A stretch of 64,000 nt of DNA from Nitrospiraceae bacterium (GTDB lineage Bacteria; Nitrospirota; Nitrospiria; Nitrospirales; Nitrospiraceae): assembly GCA_019637075.1 (NCBI GenBank), contig JAHBWI010000010.1, positions 1 to 64,000 on the forward strand, read 5' to 3'. Under the pieces are notes generated by a model. That model was not told where the DNA came from. It did not search any database and worked only from the letters and a program-made list of their open reading frames with translations. The translations under genes were made by a program, and so were the position numbers. Below are positions 33,684 to 42,662 of this stretch, in pieces; the stretch's first letter is position 1, and every line of letters begins with the position of its first letter.

Positions 33684-33711
33684 GCTCCCTCCATGGTAGA
33701 GTGGAGGGAGC
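33684..33711 (+). terminator. Terminator-like hairpin after secF
   Basis: GCTCCCTCC (33684-33692) pairs with GGAGGGAGC (33703-33711) around a 10-base loop. No T-run follows. It lies 25 bases before the kinase gene. Confidence 0.5.
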
Positions 33712-33735
33712 CTAGCCAGAGGCGGGATCGCATCC

Positions 33736-36700
33736 ATGTCGTTCTGGAGCCGGTCGCACAGCCTCCAGCGGAAGATCATTGCAGCCATCGTGCTGGTGGG
33801 TCTCCTACCGGTCTGTTTGTCCCTCGTACTGACCTATATCGAAGAGCGCCGGGCGCTTCGGGAAACGCTCGGGGCCAACTTTAAAGAAGTGGCCGTTGAG
33901 ACGGCCCGCCGGATCGAGATGCAAGTGAGCCGGGGGGTCAATGAGGCCCAGCAGCTCGCGGCCACGCCGTTCCTTCGCACTGCGGTCACGGAAGCCAACC
34001 GCACCTACCACGAAAAAGACGAGAAGGCGATCCAGTCCATGATCAAGGACTGGCAGCAGCGTTGGCGGCAGCGTGACAAGAAAAGCGAATTTCCCCTCTT
34101 CATCAACCGGATCGTCACGAATTATCTGATTCGGTGGCACGATATCCGGAAGGCCGACTACGTCGGCATTTTCGTGACCGACAATCACGGCGCGTTGGTC
34201 GTGAGTTCCATCCCGCAGGTCGAATACTATTACGGCAAGACGAATTGGTGGCAGGCGATCATGCATCGCCGTGGCCAGGTCTATGTGGGCGACATCGCCT
34301 TCGATCCTTCCTTCGGGACTCACGTCGTCAACGTCACGGCTCCCATTCTCGACGATGAGCAGCGCGCAACGATCGGGGCTGTCACGGTTTTGCTTCGCCG
34401 CGACACGCTTTTTCACTCGGTCGCCGAAGCCACCGTGGGACGGTCGGGGCATGCCATGCTGTTCAGTTCGGACGGTGCGCCTCTGATCTGTCCGATCTTG
34501 GCGCCCGAGGAGCATTCCGTGACTCCGGAACTGGTCACAGCCTTGGGCTCCAGCCAGGCCGGGTGGGCGACCGCCGCCAATGATTCTCACGGCGCACAAC
34601 AGGCCTTGGTTGGCTACGCCCCGGTTCGGCTCGGCGAGGGCTTGGCGCCGGAAAGCATGGGGGGGAAGCGATGGGTGGCGTTCGTCCGTCAGGATCCCGA
34701 GGAAACGTTCGCACCCCTTTCCCAGTTGGTCCTCAAAGTGACCGTCTATGGACTATGCGTACTGGCGGTCTTGCTCGTCACAGGGTTTGCCGTCGCGCGG
34801 CGGATCGCCCGTCCGATCGGGTTGTTGCACGAGGGCGTGCTGCGTATCGGCAGCGGGAGCTTGGATCAGCGGCTGGAGCTTCACACCGGTGATGAAATTG
34901 AGCACCTGGCCGAGGCCTTCAACAGGATGGCCGCCAACCTCCGACTCTCCTTCGGGCAGATTGAGCAGCGAATGGAGGAGGTGCGCCGACTGGAAGAAAA
35001 ATATCGCGACCTGATCGAGCATTCCCCCGAGATGATCTATCAGCTCAATAAGGCAGGGCAGTTCGTCCACGTGAACAAGACGGGGCTCGACAAGCTGGGC
35101 TATGCGCTGGACGAAATGCTGAAAATGCGCCTGTGGGAGCTCGTGCCGAAGGGGCGGGAAGCCGATATTCTCGTCTATCTCGAGCGACTAGTCTCGCAGG
35201 GGCGGAGTTCGATTGAAACCGTCTTCCTGGCGCGAGACGGCCACCCGATCGACGTGGAAATCCATGCCACGGCCTTGTTCGATAGCGGCGGCGGCGGTTT
35301 GGTGCATTCCCGCGCGTTCGTGCGCGACATCACAGAACGACGCATTTTGGAAGCGCAGGTCCAGCGGTATACCACGCAGTTGGAGCAGGCTGTCAATGAG
35401 CGGACGCAGCAGCTGGTCGCCTCGCAGGAACGCTACAAGGCCCTGTTTGATCTGGTGGCCGATTCCGTCTTCATGGTAGGTGAGGACGGCGGGATTGTCG
35501 CGGTCAATAAGCGTGAAGAGCAGGCCTTGGGGTATGCGGCGGCGCAGGTGGTCGGCCGCAGCATCTTTGACGTGGTGGATGTCGCCTACCATGACGAGAT
35601 GAAGGCGTTGTTGGCGGAGATCATCGGCGGGACGCGGCGTGTGCCGACGCAGGAGGTTACGGTCCACGACGCCGCGGGGGAAGAGCGGCCGGTGGAAATG
35701 GATTTGATTCAGGTGCGCGGCAGCGACCATACCTGGGTCATGGTGCAATTGCGCGACATTACCGACCGGAAGCGGCTTGAGCGGCAGATGCAGATCTATC
35801 AGGCCGAGTTGGAAACCAAAGTCCGCGAGCGGACGCGTGAGATCGAGGAAACAAAGCAATACTTGGAGAATCTGCTCGAGAATGCCAACGACGTCATTTA
35901 TACGCTCGACGGCAGTCAATGTTTCACCTATGTGAACAGCAAAATTCAGGCTTGGGGGTATCAGAAAGAGCATTTGCTCGGACGGCCCTACTTGGCGCTT
36001 CTCTCCAAGCGGCACCGCGGTAGGCGTCTGAAATCGACGTTGGATATCGGCGTGAAGCAGGTCTACGAAGTCGAGGTGCTTACGAGGACCGGGGAGCCGA
36101 GGCTGGTCATGGTCAGCGTGTCCCCGCTGCAGGGGGCAGACGGTACGATCCTGGGGGTACTGGGCATCGCGCGTGACATGACTGATACCAAGAAACTGGA
36201 ACAGCAAATACGAAATTCCGAGAAGCTGGCCTCCGTCGGTAAGTTGGCGGCGGGCGTCGCCCACGAGATCAACAACCCCTTGGGTGGCATCCTCAATTGT
36301 TTGTACAATCTTCGTAAGGGCACATTGTCGCCGGCCCGTCAGGAAGAGTATCTTGCCTCGATGGAGGACGGCTTGCGCCGTGTGCAGAAGATTGTGCGCC
36401 AACTGCTCGATTTCTCTCAGCAGCACAATCCTGAGTTGGCGTTGGCCGACATCAATCAGGTCGTGAACCGGGTGTTACTATTGACGGACCACCTGTTCAG
36501 TCCGCACCGCGTGGTCCTCGAGACTGATTTGGATCCCGACGTGCCCGAGTTGATGATCGATCGCCACATGATGGAACAGGTCTTGATGAACCTGGTGTTG
36601 AATGCGATTCAAGCAATGCGCACGGGTGGATTGCTGAAGATCCGGACCTTCGTGGATGGGACGAATTGCATGGTGGAGATCAAGGACACGGGGTGCGGTA

Positions 36701-36912
36701 TTCCCGCTTCCGTGCTGCCGAAGATTTTTGATCCGTTCTTCACCACAAAAAGCGAGGGGGAGGGGACAGGTTTGGGCCTATCCGTCAGTTTGGGCATCGT
36801 AGAGCGGCACGGCGGAAAGATTTTCGTGGACAGCGAAGTGGGGCGAGGCACCACCTTTACGCTGTCGATTCCGTTGACATCTGAACGTTACGCCATCGGG
36901 AGGTTTTCGTGA
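33736..36912 (+). CDS. Membrane PAS-domain sensor histidine kinase
   Basis: 1058 residues. Helix 1 (IAAIVLVGLLPVCLSLVLTY) and helix 2 near 335-355 flank a Cache-type periplasmic sensor of about 300 residues. HAMP follows (ARPIGLL), then three PAS domains beginning near 430 (LIEHSPEMIYQLNKAG), 567 (LFDLVADSVFMVGEDG) and 714 (LENANDVIYTLDGSQ). The phosphoacceptor is His843 in VAHEINNPLGG. The ATPase domain has LVLNAIQAM, DTGCGIP, FDPFFTTK and GTGLGLS. It overlaps the regulator gene by four bases, so the two form a cognate pair. The signal is unknown; the Cache domain suggests a small external molecule. Confidence 0.93.
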   Translation: MSFWSRSHSLQRKIIAAIVLVGLLPVCLSLVLTYIEERRALRETLGANFKEVAVETARRIEMQVSRGVNEAQQLAATPFLRTAVTEANRTYHEKDEKAIQSMIKDWQQRWRQRDKKSEFPLFINRIVTNYLIRWHDIRKADYVGIFVTDNHGALVVSSIPQVEYYYGKTNWWQAIMHRRGQVYVGDIAFDPSFGTHVVNVTAPILDDEQRATIGAVTVLLRRDTLFHSVAEATVGRSGHAMLFSSDGAPLICPILAPEEHSVTPELVTALGSSQAGWATAANDSHGAQQALVGYAPVRLGEGLAPESMGGKRWVAFVRQDPEETFAPLSQLVLKVTVYGLCVLAVLLVTGFAVARRIARPIGLLHEGVLRIGSGSLDQRLELHTGDEIEHLAEAFNRMAANLRLSFGQIEQRMEEVRRLEEKYRDLIEHSPEMIYQLNKAGQFVHVNKTGLDKLGYALDEMLKMRLWELVPKGREADILVYLERLVSQGRSSIETVFLARDGHPIDVEIHATALFDSGGGGLVHSRAFVRDITERRILEAQVQRYTTQLEQAVNERTQQLVASQERYKALFDLVADSVFMVGEDGGIVAVNKREEQALGYAAAQVVGRSIFDVVDVAYHDEMKALLAEIIGGTRRVPTQEVTVHDAAGEERPVEMDLIQVRGSDHTWVMVQLRDITDRKRLERQMQIYQAELETKVRERTREIEETKQYLENLLENANDVIYTLDGSQCFTYVNSKIQAWGYQKEHLLGRPYLALLSKRHRGRRLKSTLDIGVKQVYEVEVLTRTGEPRLVMVSVSPLQGADGTILGVLGIARDMTDTKKLEQQIRNSEKLASVGKLAAGVAHEINNPLGGILNCLYNLRKGTLSPARQEEYLASMEDGLRRVQKIVRQLLDFSQQHNPELALADINQVVNRVLLLTDHLFSPHRVVLETDLDPDVPELMIDRHMMEQVLMNLVLNAIQAMRTGGLLKIRTFVDGTNCMVEIKDTGCGIPASVLPKIFDPFFTTKSEGEGTGLGLSVSLGIVERHGGKIFVDSEVGRGTTFTLSIPLTSERYAIGRFS

Positions 36913-38363
36913 AAGGGTTTCGGGTGTTGATCGTCGATGATGAGCCGCTTATGCGGCTCTCTATGGTGGACGCCCTCGAAGGGATTGGGTGCGAGGTGAC
37001 GGCCGCCGCGACGGGGACGGAAGGCCTGCATGTATTGGCTACGCGTCCGTTTGATCTCGTCATCACCGATTTGCGTTTGCCCGGGGCCGACGGGTTGACG
37101 GTCCTCAAGACCAGCAAGGAACGGTCTCCCACGACCGAGGTGATCGTGATTACGGCGCATGGCTCGGTCGATACGGCCGTGGGGGCGATGAAGCTCGGCG
37201 CCTATGACTACGTGACGAAGCCCTTTCAGATGGATGAACTGCTGCTAGTGGTCGAACGTGCGGGCAAGATCCTGGGCCTGCGCCGGGAAAACTTGGATCT
37301 CAAGGAGACGCTGGAAGAACGATTCAGCTTCGGAGGAATTCTCGGGCGCAATAACTACATGCGGGCGTTGCTCGAGAAGATAAAGCTCGTAGCTGCCACC
37401 GATTCGACGGTCTTGATCATCGGTGAGAGCGGCACGGGGAAGGAATTGGTGGCCAATGCTCTGCACCAGAACAGCCCTCGTCGAGATCAGCCGCTCATCA
37501 AAGTGAGCTGTGCCGCATTGCCGGAAACCTTGTTGGAAGCCGAATTGTTTGGACATGAGAAGGGTGCCTTCACCGGCGCGCTTCGCCAGCGGCGCGGCCG
37601 GTTCGAGTTGGCTCATCGCGGCACGTTGTTCCTGGATGAGATCGGTGAAATTTCTCCCGTGGTCCAAGTCAAACTGTTGCGCGTGCTACAGGAGCGCCAG
37701 TTCGAACGAGTCGGGGGAAATGAGACGATTGAAAGCGACGTGCGCGTGGTCTGTGCGACGCAGAAAGATCTCCGTAAAGAAGTGGCGCACGGCCGGTTTC
37801 GAGAAGATTTGTACTATCGGCTCAATGTCGTCCAAATCATCGTGCCGCCGTTGCGGGAACGCCGAGAAGACGCGCTGCTGATTGCCGAGCATGTGTTGCA
37901 AACGCGTTCGACGAAGCTCTGTAAGAGTCTCAAGGGATTTGCGCAACCCAGCCGGGAATTGCTCCTGAAATACTCGTTTCCCGGCAACGTGCGTGAATTG
38001 GAGAACATGGTGGAGCGCGCCGTGGCGCTCGGGCGCGAGGGGGAGTCGGTGCAGCCCTGGGACCTGTGCGGATTTCAGTCCTGTCCGTATCTCGGAGGGG
38101 CGCCGCAGGAATCCTGCGGGTTCTGTAGCGAGGGACTGGCCATTGGCACGAAGCGCCCGGCAGAGGGCGTGACCTCGACGCTCGCGGCCGCCCGCGAACA
38201 ATTTGAGCGGGACTTCATCCTGGAGGTGCTGAAAAAGGTTGATGGGAGCCGCACCAACGCCGCCCATCTCCTGGGGCTGTCGCGAAAGGCTTTGTGGGAG
38301 AAGTGCAAACGCTACGGCATCGCATCCGCAAGGGAGGAAGCCGACGATGACGACGGCTCGTGA
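36909..38363 (+). CDS. NtrC-type sigma-54 response regulator with cysteine-rich linker
   Basis: 484 residues from a GTG overlapping the kinase stop. The receiver domain carries VDDEP and Asp54 (VITDLRLPG). The AAA+ domain has Walker [15 protein letters not shown] for sigma-54 contact and Walker [12 protein letters not shown] Fis-type helix-turn-helix ends the protein ([20 protein letters not shown]). Unusual is a linker with Cys387, Cys392, Cys403 and Cys406 (CX4CX10CX2C) between AAA+ and DNA-binding domains. It could bind a metal or sense redox. Targets would have sigma-54 promoters; I did not find a convincing one in the window. Confidence 0.93.
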   Translation: MKGFRVLIVDDEPLMRLSMVDALEGIGCEVTAAATGTEGLHVLATRPFDLVITDLRLPGADGLTVLKTSKERSPTTEVIVITAHGSVDTAVGAMKLGAYDYVTKPFQMDELLLVVERAGKILGLRRENLDLKETLEERFSFGGILGRNNYMRALLEKIKLVAATDSTVLIIGESGTGKELVANALHQNSPRRDQPLIKVSCAALPETLLEAELFGHEKGAFTGALRQRRGRFELAHRGTLFLDEIGEISPVVQVKLLRVLQERQFERVGGNETIESDVRVVCATQKDLRKEVAHGRFREDLYYRLNVVQIIVPPLRERREDALLIAEHVLQTRSTKLCKSLKGFAQPSRELLLKYSFPGNVRELENMVERAVALGREGESVQPWDLCGFQSCPYLGGAPQESCGFCSEGLAIGTKRPAEGVTSTLAAAREQFERDFILEVLKKVDGSRTNAAHLLGLSRKALWEKCKRYGIASAREEADDDDGS

Positions 38364-38374
38364 CTGAACTGAGG

Positions 38375-38397
38375 GCGGCCCCATCATAAGGGGCCGC
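38375..38397. terminator. Bidirectional terminator-like hairpin between converging genes
   Basis: GCGGCCCC (38375-38382) pairs with GGGGCCGC (38390-38397) with a 7-base loop, between the regulator (+) and the WD40 gene (-). No T-run on either side. Confidence 0.5.
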
Positions 38398-38425
38398 ATC
38401 GCTCGCAACGGTTACCGAGGACTGA

Positions 38426-39517
38426 CTACTCGGCCGATTCCGGCCCGCCTTCCCAGAGCTTCACCGTGCGATCCCACGAAGCACTCGCCAATCGTAGGCC
38501 GTCCGGTGAGAAACACAGGCCCCGCACAGGCCCCGAGTGGCCTTTGAGTGTTCGGAAGTTTCGCCCAGTGGAGATGTCCCAGAAGCGAATCGTCTGGTCG
38601 TCGCTCGCGCTGACCAGCACCTTGCCGTCCGGTGAAACCGTCAGGGCGCGGACCCAGCCGGTGTGGCCCCGCAGCACTCTGAGTTCGGACATGGCGGGCA
38701 TTTCGAAAAAGCGAATGGTCGTATCGCGGCTGCCTGTGATCAATAATTTGGCGTCCGGCGTAAAGGTCATAGCCCCGATCCAGTACTCCATCGGCTTCTG
38801 GAATCCGCCGTCATCTTCGATGAAGTAGCCTCGGGTTTCCGTCGAGTCTTCAGCCGACTCCTGCCAATGGCCGTTGTGCAGGATCTTTTCTTCGCCGCTG
38901 GGCAACACTTCCCAGATCTTGATCTTACCGATGTCGCTGCCGCTGGCCAAGTGGATGCCGTCGGGAGAAAACGCGACACACACCGACCAATGGTGGTCGT
39001 ACTGATCTTTCCCGAGCAAAGTCATCAACTCAGTGCCGGTCGTGACTTCCCAAATCTTGATGTCCTTATTGTGGCTACCGCGGGCGAGCATCAAGCCATC
39101 GGGCGACAATGAGAGGCTGCAGACATTGTGGTCGTAACGCGTGAATAGCAGCTTGGTGGATTCGCCCGTCTTGGGGTTCCACAAACGGATGGTGCGATCC
39201 TCGCTTCCGGTCGCCAGGGTTTGACCATCAGGTGTATACACGATGGCGCGAATATCATTAGTATGGCCGCGGAGTGAGCGCAGGAGACGCCCGGTCTCGA
39301 TATCCCAAATGCGTACATAGCGATCAACGCCGCCACTGGCGAGCGACAAGCCGTCCGGTGCGTAAGCGACGGCCCACACGCCATGAGAATGACCGCGAAA
39401 CGTATTCAATTCGCGGATGCCGGCCTTCCAATGCTCGAGATAATCGACGGGTGCGGCGCCGGGCGCACCCGTCTGAGTGGGCTGCGGAGTTGGAGGAATT
39501 GTGGCTTGGTTGCTCAT
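38426..39517 (-). CDS. WD40-repeat beta-propeller protein
   Basis: 363 residues. Seven WD40 units of about 40 residues follow a Pro/Thr-rich N-terminus; typical pieces are LASGGVDRYVRIWDIETG, TGSEDRTIRLWNPKTG and SASWDRTVKLWEG. They form one seven-bladed propeller, a protein-binding platform without catalysis. There is no signal peptide, so it is probably cytoplasmic. GAGG lies about 11 bases before the start. It is divergent from the gene at 39713. The partner is unknown. Confidence 0.85.
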   Translation of the reverse strand: MSNQATIPPTPQPTQTGAPGAAPVDYLEHWKAGIRELNTFRGHSHGVWAVAYAPDGLSLASGGVDRYVRIWDIETGRLLRSLRGHTNDIRAIVYTPDGQTLATGSEDRTIRLWNPKTGESTKLLFTRYDHNVCSLSLSPDGLMLARGSHNKDIKIWEVTTGTELMTLLGKDQYDHHWSVCVAFSPDGIHLASGSDIGKIKIWEVLPSGEEKILHNGHWQESAEDSTETRGYFIEDDGGFQKPMEYWIGAMTFTPDAKLLITGSRDTTIRFFEMPAMSELRVLRGHTGWVRALTVSPDGKVLVSASDDQTIRFWDISTGRNFRTLKGHSGPVRGLCFSPDGLRLASASWDRTVKLWEGGPESAE

Positions 39518-39581
39518 AGCGATGGTTGCCTCTGGCGGAGCCCCGGCTCGTGTCGCCGGACGCCTGTCTGTCCCGCGTGGT

Positions 39582-39611
39582 TTGCAAATCCCGCGAGGGG
39601 GTTTGTATAAT
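39582..39611 (+). promoter_or_regulatory. Sigma-70 promoter for the 39713 gene
   Basis: TTGCAA (39582-39587), an 18-base spacer and a perfect TATAAT (39606-39611). Transcription would begin near 39618, within a small TCCCAG-TC-TGGGA hairpin, about 95 bases before the ATG. Confidence 0.65.
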
Positions 39612-39712
39612 TCTCGGTCCCAGTCTGGGATCGTAAGAGAGTGAGCCGGGGCAAGTCAAGCGCACCGCCCCCCAGATCGCATTATCCAGGCCTCTCGACA
39701 AAGGAAGGTATT

Positions 39713-40744
39713 ATGGCAACGGGAGTCGAGGTATCCAGGTCACAGATGGAAATTCGCTTTCAACCCGCCTTACTGCAGGAGGTCATCGATTCGTTCATCG
39801 AGAAGACCGAGCGCGAAGGGGACCCGACCTACTATAAAGAGTTTCATGAGCTGGCAGATCCGATCTATGAAAAATTCACGCTCGATGATCGCGAGGCGGA
39901 ATTCAAGAAGCTGTATCAGTATCTATTCGGGACCTGGGGATTCTCTGACATCATCCGAGACGCCTTCAACGAATACCCTGAGCTCAAACAGCGGGTCGGG
40001 ATCGTCCTGGTCAAGGGCGTCCTGAAAGAAGACCAAGAGGGCGTCGACATTCTTCGCAAATGGGGATCGGTGGAGCACGAACTGGCCAAGAGCTTCGAAG
40101 AGAAGGGGCTCAAGGGCGTGGGGATCAAGCTGATTCCGCGGCGCTTCTATGACCCGGCTCTGACGCGCTACTGCCGGCATGAGTTGATGCATATCCACGA
40201 TATGCTAGACCCGGCATTCGGCTATGATCCTGATACGAGGGTCGGTCAAAATCCCGGCGAAGAAACACTTATTCTGCATCGCTATCGCGTGTTGTGGAAT
40301 CTGAGCGTCGACAGCCGGCTCATTGCCGCCGGGCGCGAGCCGATGCTTTCCAAAGAGGATCGCTTCAAAGAATTTCGTTCCTGGTATCGCAAGATTCCAC
40401 CCGCCCAGCTGAAGTCGGTGTTCGAAGGCCTCTGGCAAATGAGCTATTTCACCCACTCCGAACTGGTGGAAATGGCGACGGATACCTTGCGCGTGATGGA
40501 CCATGCGGTCGACGTCGAAGGCGGCGAGGTGCCCGAGACGACCAACAAAGTCATGCTGATGCCGGGGTTCCCTTGTCCGCTCTGCCGCTTTCCGACCTAC
40601 TCGTGGGTCGAGGATTTGGGGACAAAAGTGGAAAGCTACGTGCTGGATTTCATCCGCGAGAACCATCCGGGCTGGGACATCGAGTTCGGAGCGTGTGATC
40701 GCTGCGTGGAAGTGTATAAGCTGCGCGCCGACGGCGTAATGTAA
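39713..40744 (+). CDS. Putative metalloprotein with HExxH motif and C-terminal zinc ribbon
   Basis: 343 residues from ATG 39713 behind AAGGAAGG. There is no signal peptide. HELMHIHDMLDP (His156, Glu157, His160, His162, Asp163) is the HExxH form of zinc metallopeptidases. The C-terminal part has PCPLC and, about 45 residues later, ACDRC, which could form a zinc ribbon. The N-terminal half is helical and acidic. I do not recognise the family. It leads a small operon with a NapF/NapG-like ferredoxin (14 bases apart) beside the TorD-like chaperone, so a role in molybdoenzyme maturation, such as proteolytic trimming or metal insertion, is possible. The motif alone does not prove peptidase activity. 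Confidence 0.6.
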   Translation: MATGVEVSRSQMEIRFQPALLQEVIDSFIEKTEREGDPTYYKEFHELADPIYEKFTLDDREAEFKKLYQYLFGTWGFSDIIRDAFNEYPELKQRVGIVLVKGVLKEDQEGVDILRKWGSVEHELAKSFEEKGLKGVGIKLIPRRFYDPALTRYCRHELMHIHDMLDPAFGYDPDTRVGQNPGEETLILHRYRVLWNLSVDSRLIAAGREPMLSKEDRFKEFRSWYRKIPPAQLKSVFEGLWQMSYFTHSELVEMATDTLRVMDHAVDVEGGEVPETTNKVMLMPGFPCPLCRFPTYSWVEDLGTKVESYVLDFIRENHPGWDIEFGACDRCVEVYKLRADGVM

Positions 40745-40757
40745 CAACGAGGACACG

Positions 40758-41363
40758 GTGGGGGGCGATCCCAAATACGGACGGCGAGACTTCCTCAAGG
40801 ATTCGGTCGTCTCGGTTGCAAAGGCCGCGCGGGAATTTTCTATCCACAAAGATGCGGTGCGTGAGCCGGTGGCTGCACCCCCGCGGGTCGATTGGCTGCG
40901 CCCGCCTGGAGCAGTGGCGGAGGCTCTCTTCCTCGAACGGTGCACCAGTTGTGGCGACTGCGTGAAGGCCTGCCCTCCGGCCGCGATTGTGACGGATGCA
41001 GCCAATGGCTCACCGGTGATTTTCCCGAGTGATACCGCCTGTGAGCTCTGTGAGGAGTTTCCCTGTATTGCGGCTTGTGCGACGGAGGCACTCCTGCCGG
41101 TCGAAGATCTATTTGCGGTCCGCATGGGCGTCGCGGCGGTTTCGCACCGGGTCTGCACGGCAGGGCAAGGATGCCATGCGTGTGTATCGAAGTGTCCGAC
41201 TGACGCGCTCTCGACCGATTTCGAGGCGTTTCGCCTCGTCGTATCGGCTCAGCGTTGTGTCGGTTGCGGACTCTGTGAGCAGGTCTGTAAAACGGTCAAT
41301 GATCATATTGCGATCAAGGTGACCCCGGCCAGACATTGTGCGACAGGCGCGGTCGGATTGTGA
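40758..41363 (+). CDS. NapF/NapG-like polyferredoxin
   Basis: 201 residues from a GTG at 40758 with GAGGA upstream. GRRDFLKDS near the N-terminus is twin-arginine-like, but the following segment is only weakly hydrophobic, so export is uncertain. Four cysteine groups can hold [4Fe-4S] clusters: CTSCGDCVKACPP, CELCEEFPCIAACA, CHACVSKCP with a preceding Cys, and CVGCGLCEQVCKTVN. NapF and NapG are accessory electron carriers or maturation proteins of periplasmic nitrate reductase. Next to NXR-type genes it may assist assembly of the molybdoenzyme or its iron-sulfur subunit. Confidence 0.8.
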   Translation: MGGDPKYGRRDFLKDSVVSVAKAAREFSIHKDAVREPVAAPPRVDWLRPPGAVAEALFLERCTSCGDCVKACPPAAIVTDAANGSPVIFPSDTACELCEEFPCIAACATEALLPVEDLFAVRMGVAAVSHRVCTAGQGCHACVSKCPTDALSTDFEAFRLVVSAQRCVGCGLCEQVCKTVNDHIAIKVTPARHCATGAVGL

Positions 41364-41465
41364 CGATTATGGCCGCCGAACGGTCTCGCAAGATGAGTGA
41401 ACAGCGCCCTCAGCGTGCGAAAACCAAGATACTTGAGGCAAGTGATAGGGGGGACCAGTTCATGC

Positions 41466-41494
41466 TTGACATCCCCGCCACCTTTACCTATCAT
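41466..41494 (+). promoter_or_regulatory. Strong sigma-70 promoter for the TorD-like gene
   Basis: TTGACA (41466-41471), a 17-base spacer and TATCAT (41489-41494). The leader would be about 84 bases. The rest of 41364-41584 shows no convincing gene. Confidence 0.7.
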
Positions 41495-41584
41495 ACGCCT
41501 CCTGTGTCGCAGGACTCTTGTGTTGTGTGGTCGGTGTTTGAGATCGAAACACGCAACATATTGAGGTGAGGAGAAAAAGTACGT

Positions 41585-42562
41585 ATGACCTCGAAACAAG
41601 TCGTGCAATCAACCTCCCCCTCCTCCACGGTCGTGGCTCCCACGCAAAGCGTCGCCATAAAAGATTCCCCATCGGTTGAGCGTGCATTGAATCGAAGCAA
41701 AGTCTATTTGCTTCTGTCTTGGAGCTTGCTCTATCCCGAAGACGATGAATTCCTGGACTATTTGCAGTGCGGAGAATTCGTCGAAGACGGGCGGGCGGCA
41801 CTCGAGGCGTTGCGTGTCGCGCTGGACGGGATCGGCGGAGAGCGGGCAAAGCAGAAGATCGGCCTGCTCAACAAGCAGTTCGATTTGATCGAGAAATTGG
41901 TCGCGGCTGAATGTGTCAATTGGCAGCTGAGCGATCTGCAGACGGAACATCGCCGGGTCTTCACCAACGTGATCACGTTGGATTGCCCGCCGTATGAAAC
42001 GTTGTTCGGGAACGATCACGTGTTTGCGCAGTCCCATGTGATGGGGGACATTGCAGGGTTCTACAAGGCGTTCGGCGTCGAGCTCTCGAAGGACATCCAT
42101 GAGCGCTTGGACCATCTGAGCGTCGAGTTCGAATTCATGCATTTCCTCACCTACAAGGAATCGTACTCGCGTTGCCACGACGGTCTGGAGAAGACTGAAA
42201 TCGTCGTAGATGCGCAGAAGAAATTCGTCAAGAATCACATCGGTCGATGGGTGCCGCTGTTTTGTCGCATGCTGGCCAAGAAGGCGGACGCGGGCTTGTT
42301 CAAAATTATGGCCGATTGCATGTCTGAGTGGATGGATTTTGAGGTCGCCTTCCTCGGGGTGAATCCGCAACCCTACTCCGAGGCGGATTATCGGCCGGCT
42401 ACCTTCAATGCTCCGGAAGGTCAAACCTACGAGTGTGGGGCGCAGGATCAAGGGAATGAGCTGAGCATGTTGCTGAGCGAGGTCGGGGCCCAGTCTTTCA
42501 TGGACCAGAAGGACAAAGAGAAAGACGGCAAAAAAGATGAGGGTCCCGTCGGAACTGCGTAG
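41585..42562 (+). CDS. TorD/NarJ-family molybdoenzyme chaperone
   Basis: 325 residues, all helical apart from a polar N-terminus and a charged C-terminal tail. These chaperones bind the signal peptide and apo-form of molybdopterin enzymes and hold them until the cofactor and iron-sulfur clusters are in place. The family signature is CPPYETLFG near residues 137-145, followed by IAGFYKAFGVE and ERLDHLSVEFEFM. It lies just before nxrC, which suggests that NxrA is the client. The tail rich in Lys and Asp is longer than in typical TorD (about 200-250 residues in total). Confidence 0.88.
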   Translation: MTSKQVVQSTSPSSTVVAPTQSVAIKDSPSVERALNRSKVYLLLSWSLLYPEDDEFLDYLQCGEFVEDGRAALEALRVALDGIGGERAKQKIGLLNKQFDLIEKLVAAECVNWQLSDLQTEHRRVFTNVITLDCPPYETLFGNDHVFAQSHVMGDIAGFYKAFGVELSKDIHERLDHLSVEFEFMHFLTYKESYSRCHDGLEKTEIVVDAQKKFVKNHIGRWVPLFCRMLAKKADAGLFKIMADCMSEWMDFEVAFLGVNPQPYSEADYRPATFNAPEGQTYECGAQDQGNELSMLLSEVGAQSFMDQKDKEKDGKKDEGPVGTA

Positions 42563-42662
42563 GGGTTCACGTTTGTTGGGTGCTGTGCGTTTGGGTTTTC
42601 AGTAGGCGTTATAAGGTCTCAGTTCTTTAATCCATTAATCTTTTTAGAGGAGGGCATACGCA

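Noticed and set aside
35188-36426. 412-codon minus-strand frame opposite the histidine kinase
   Set aside because: Shadow of a gene with all kinase motifs in the plus frame; no ribosome site or family.
33736-38363. A sigma-54 promoter as target of the NtrC-type regulator in this window
   Set aside because: No TGGCAC-N5-TTGC element with good match was seen upstream of any gene; the recognisable promoters are sigma-70 type.
41369-41569. 66-codon frame between the ferredoxin and the TorD-like gene
   Set aside because: No ribosome site, no domain, and it contains a near-consensus sigma-70 promoter at 41466-41494.
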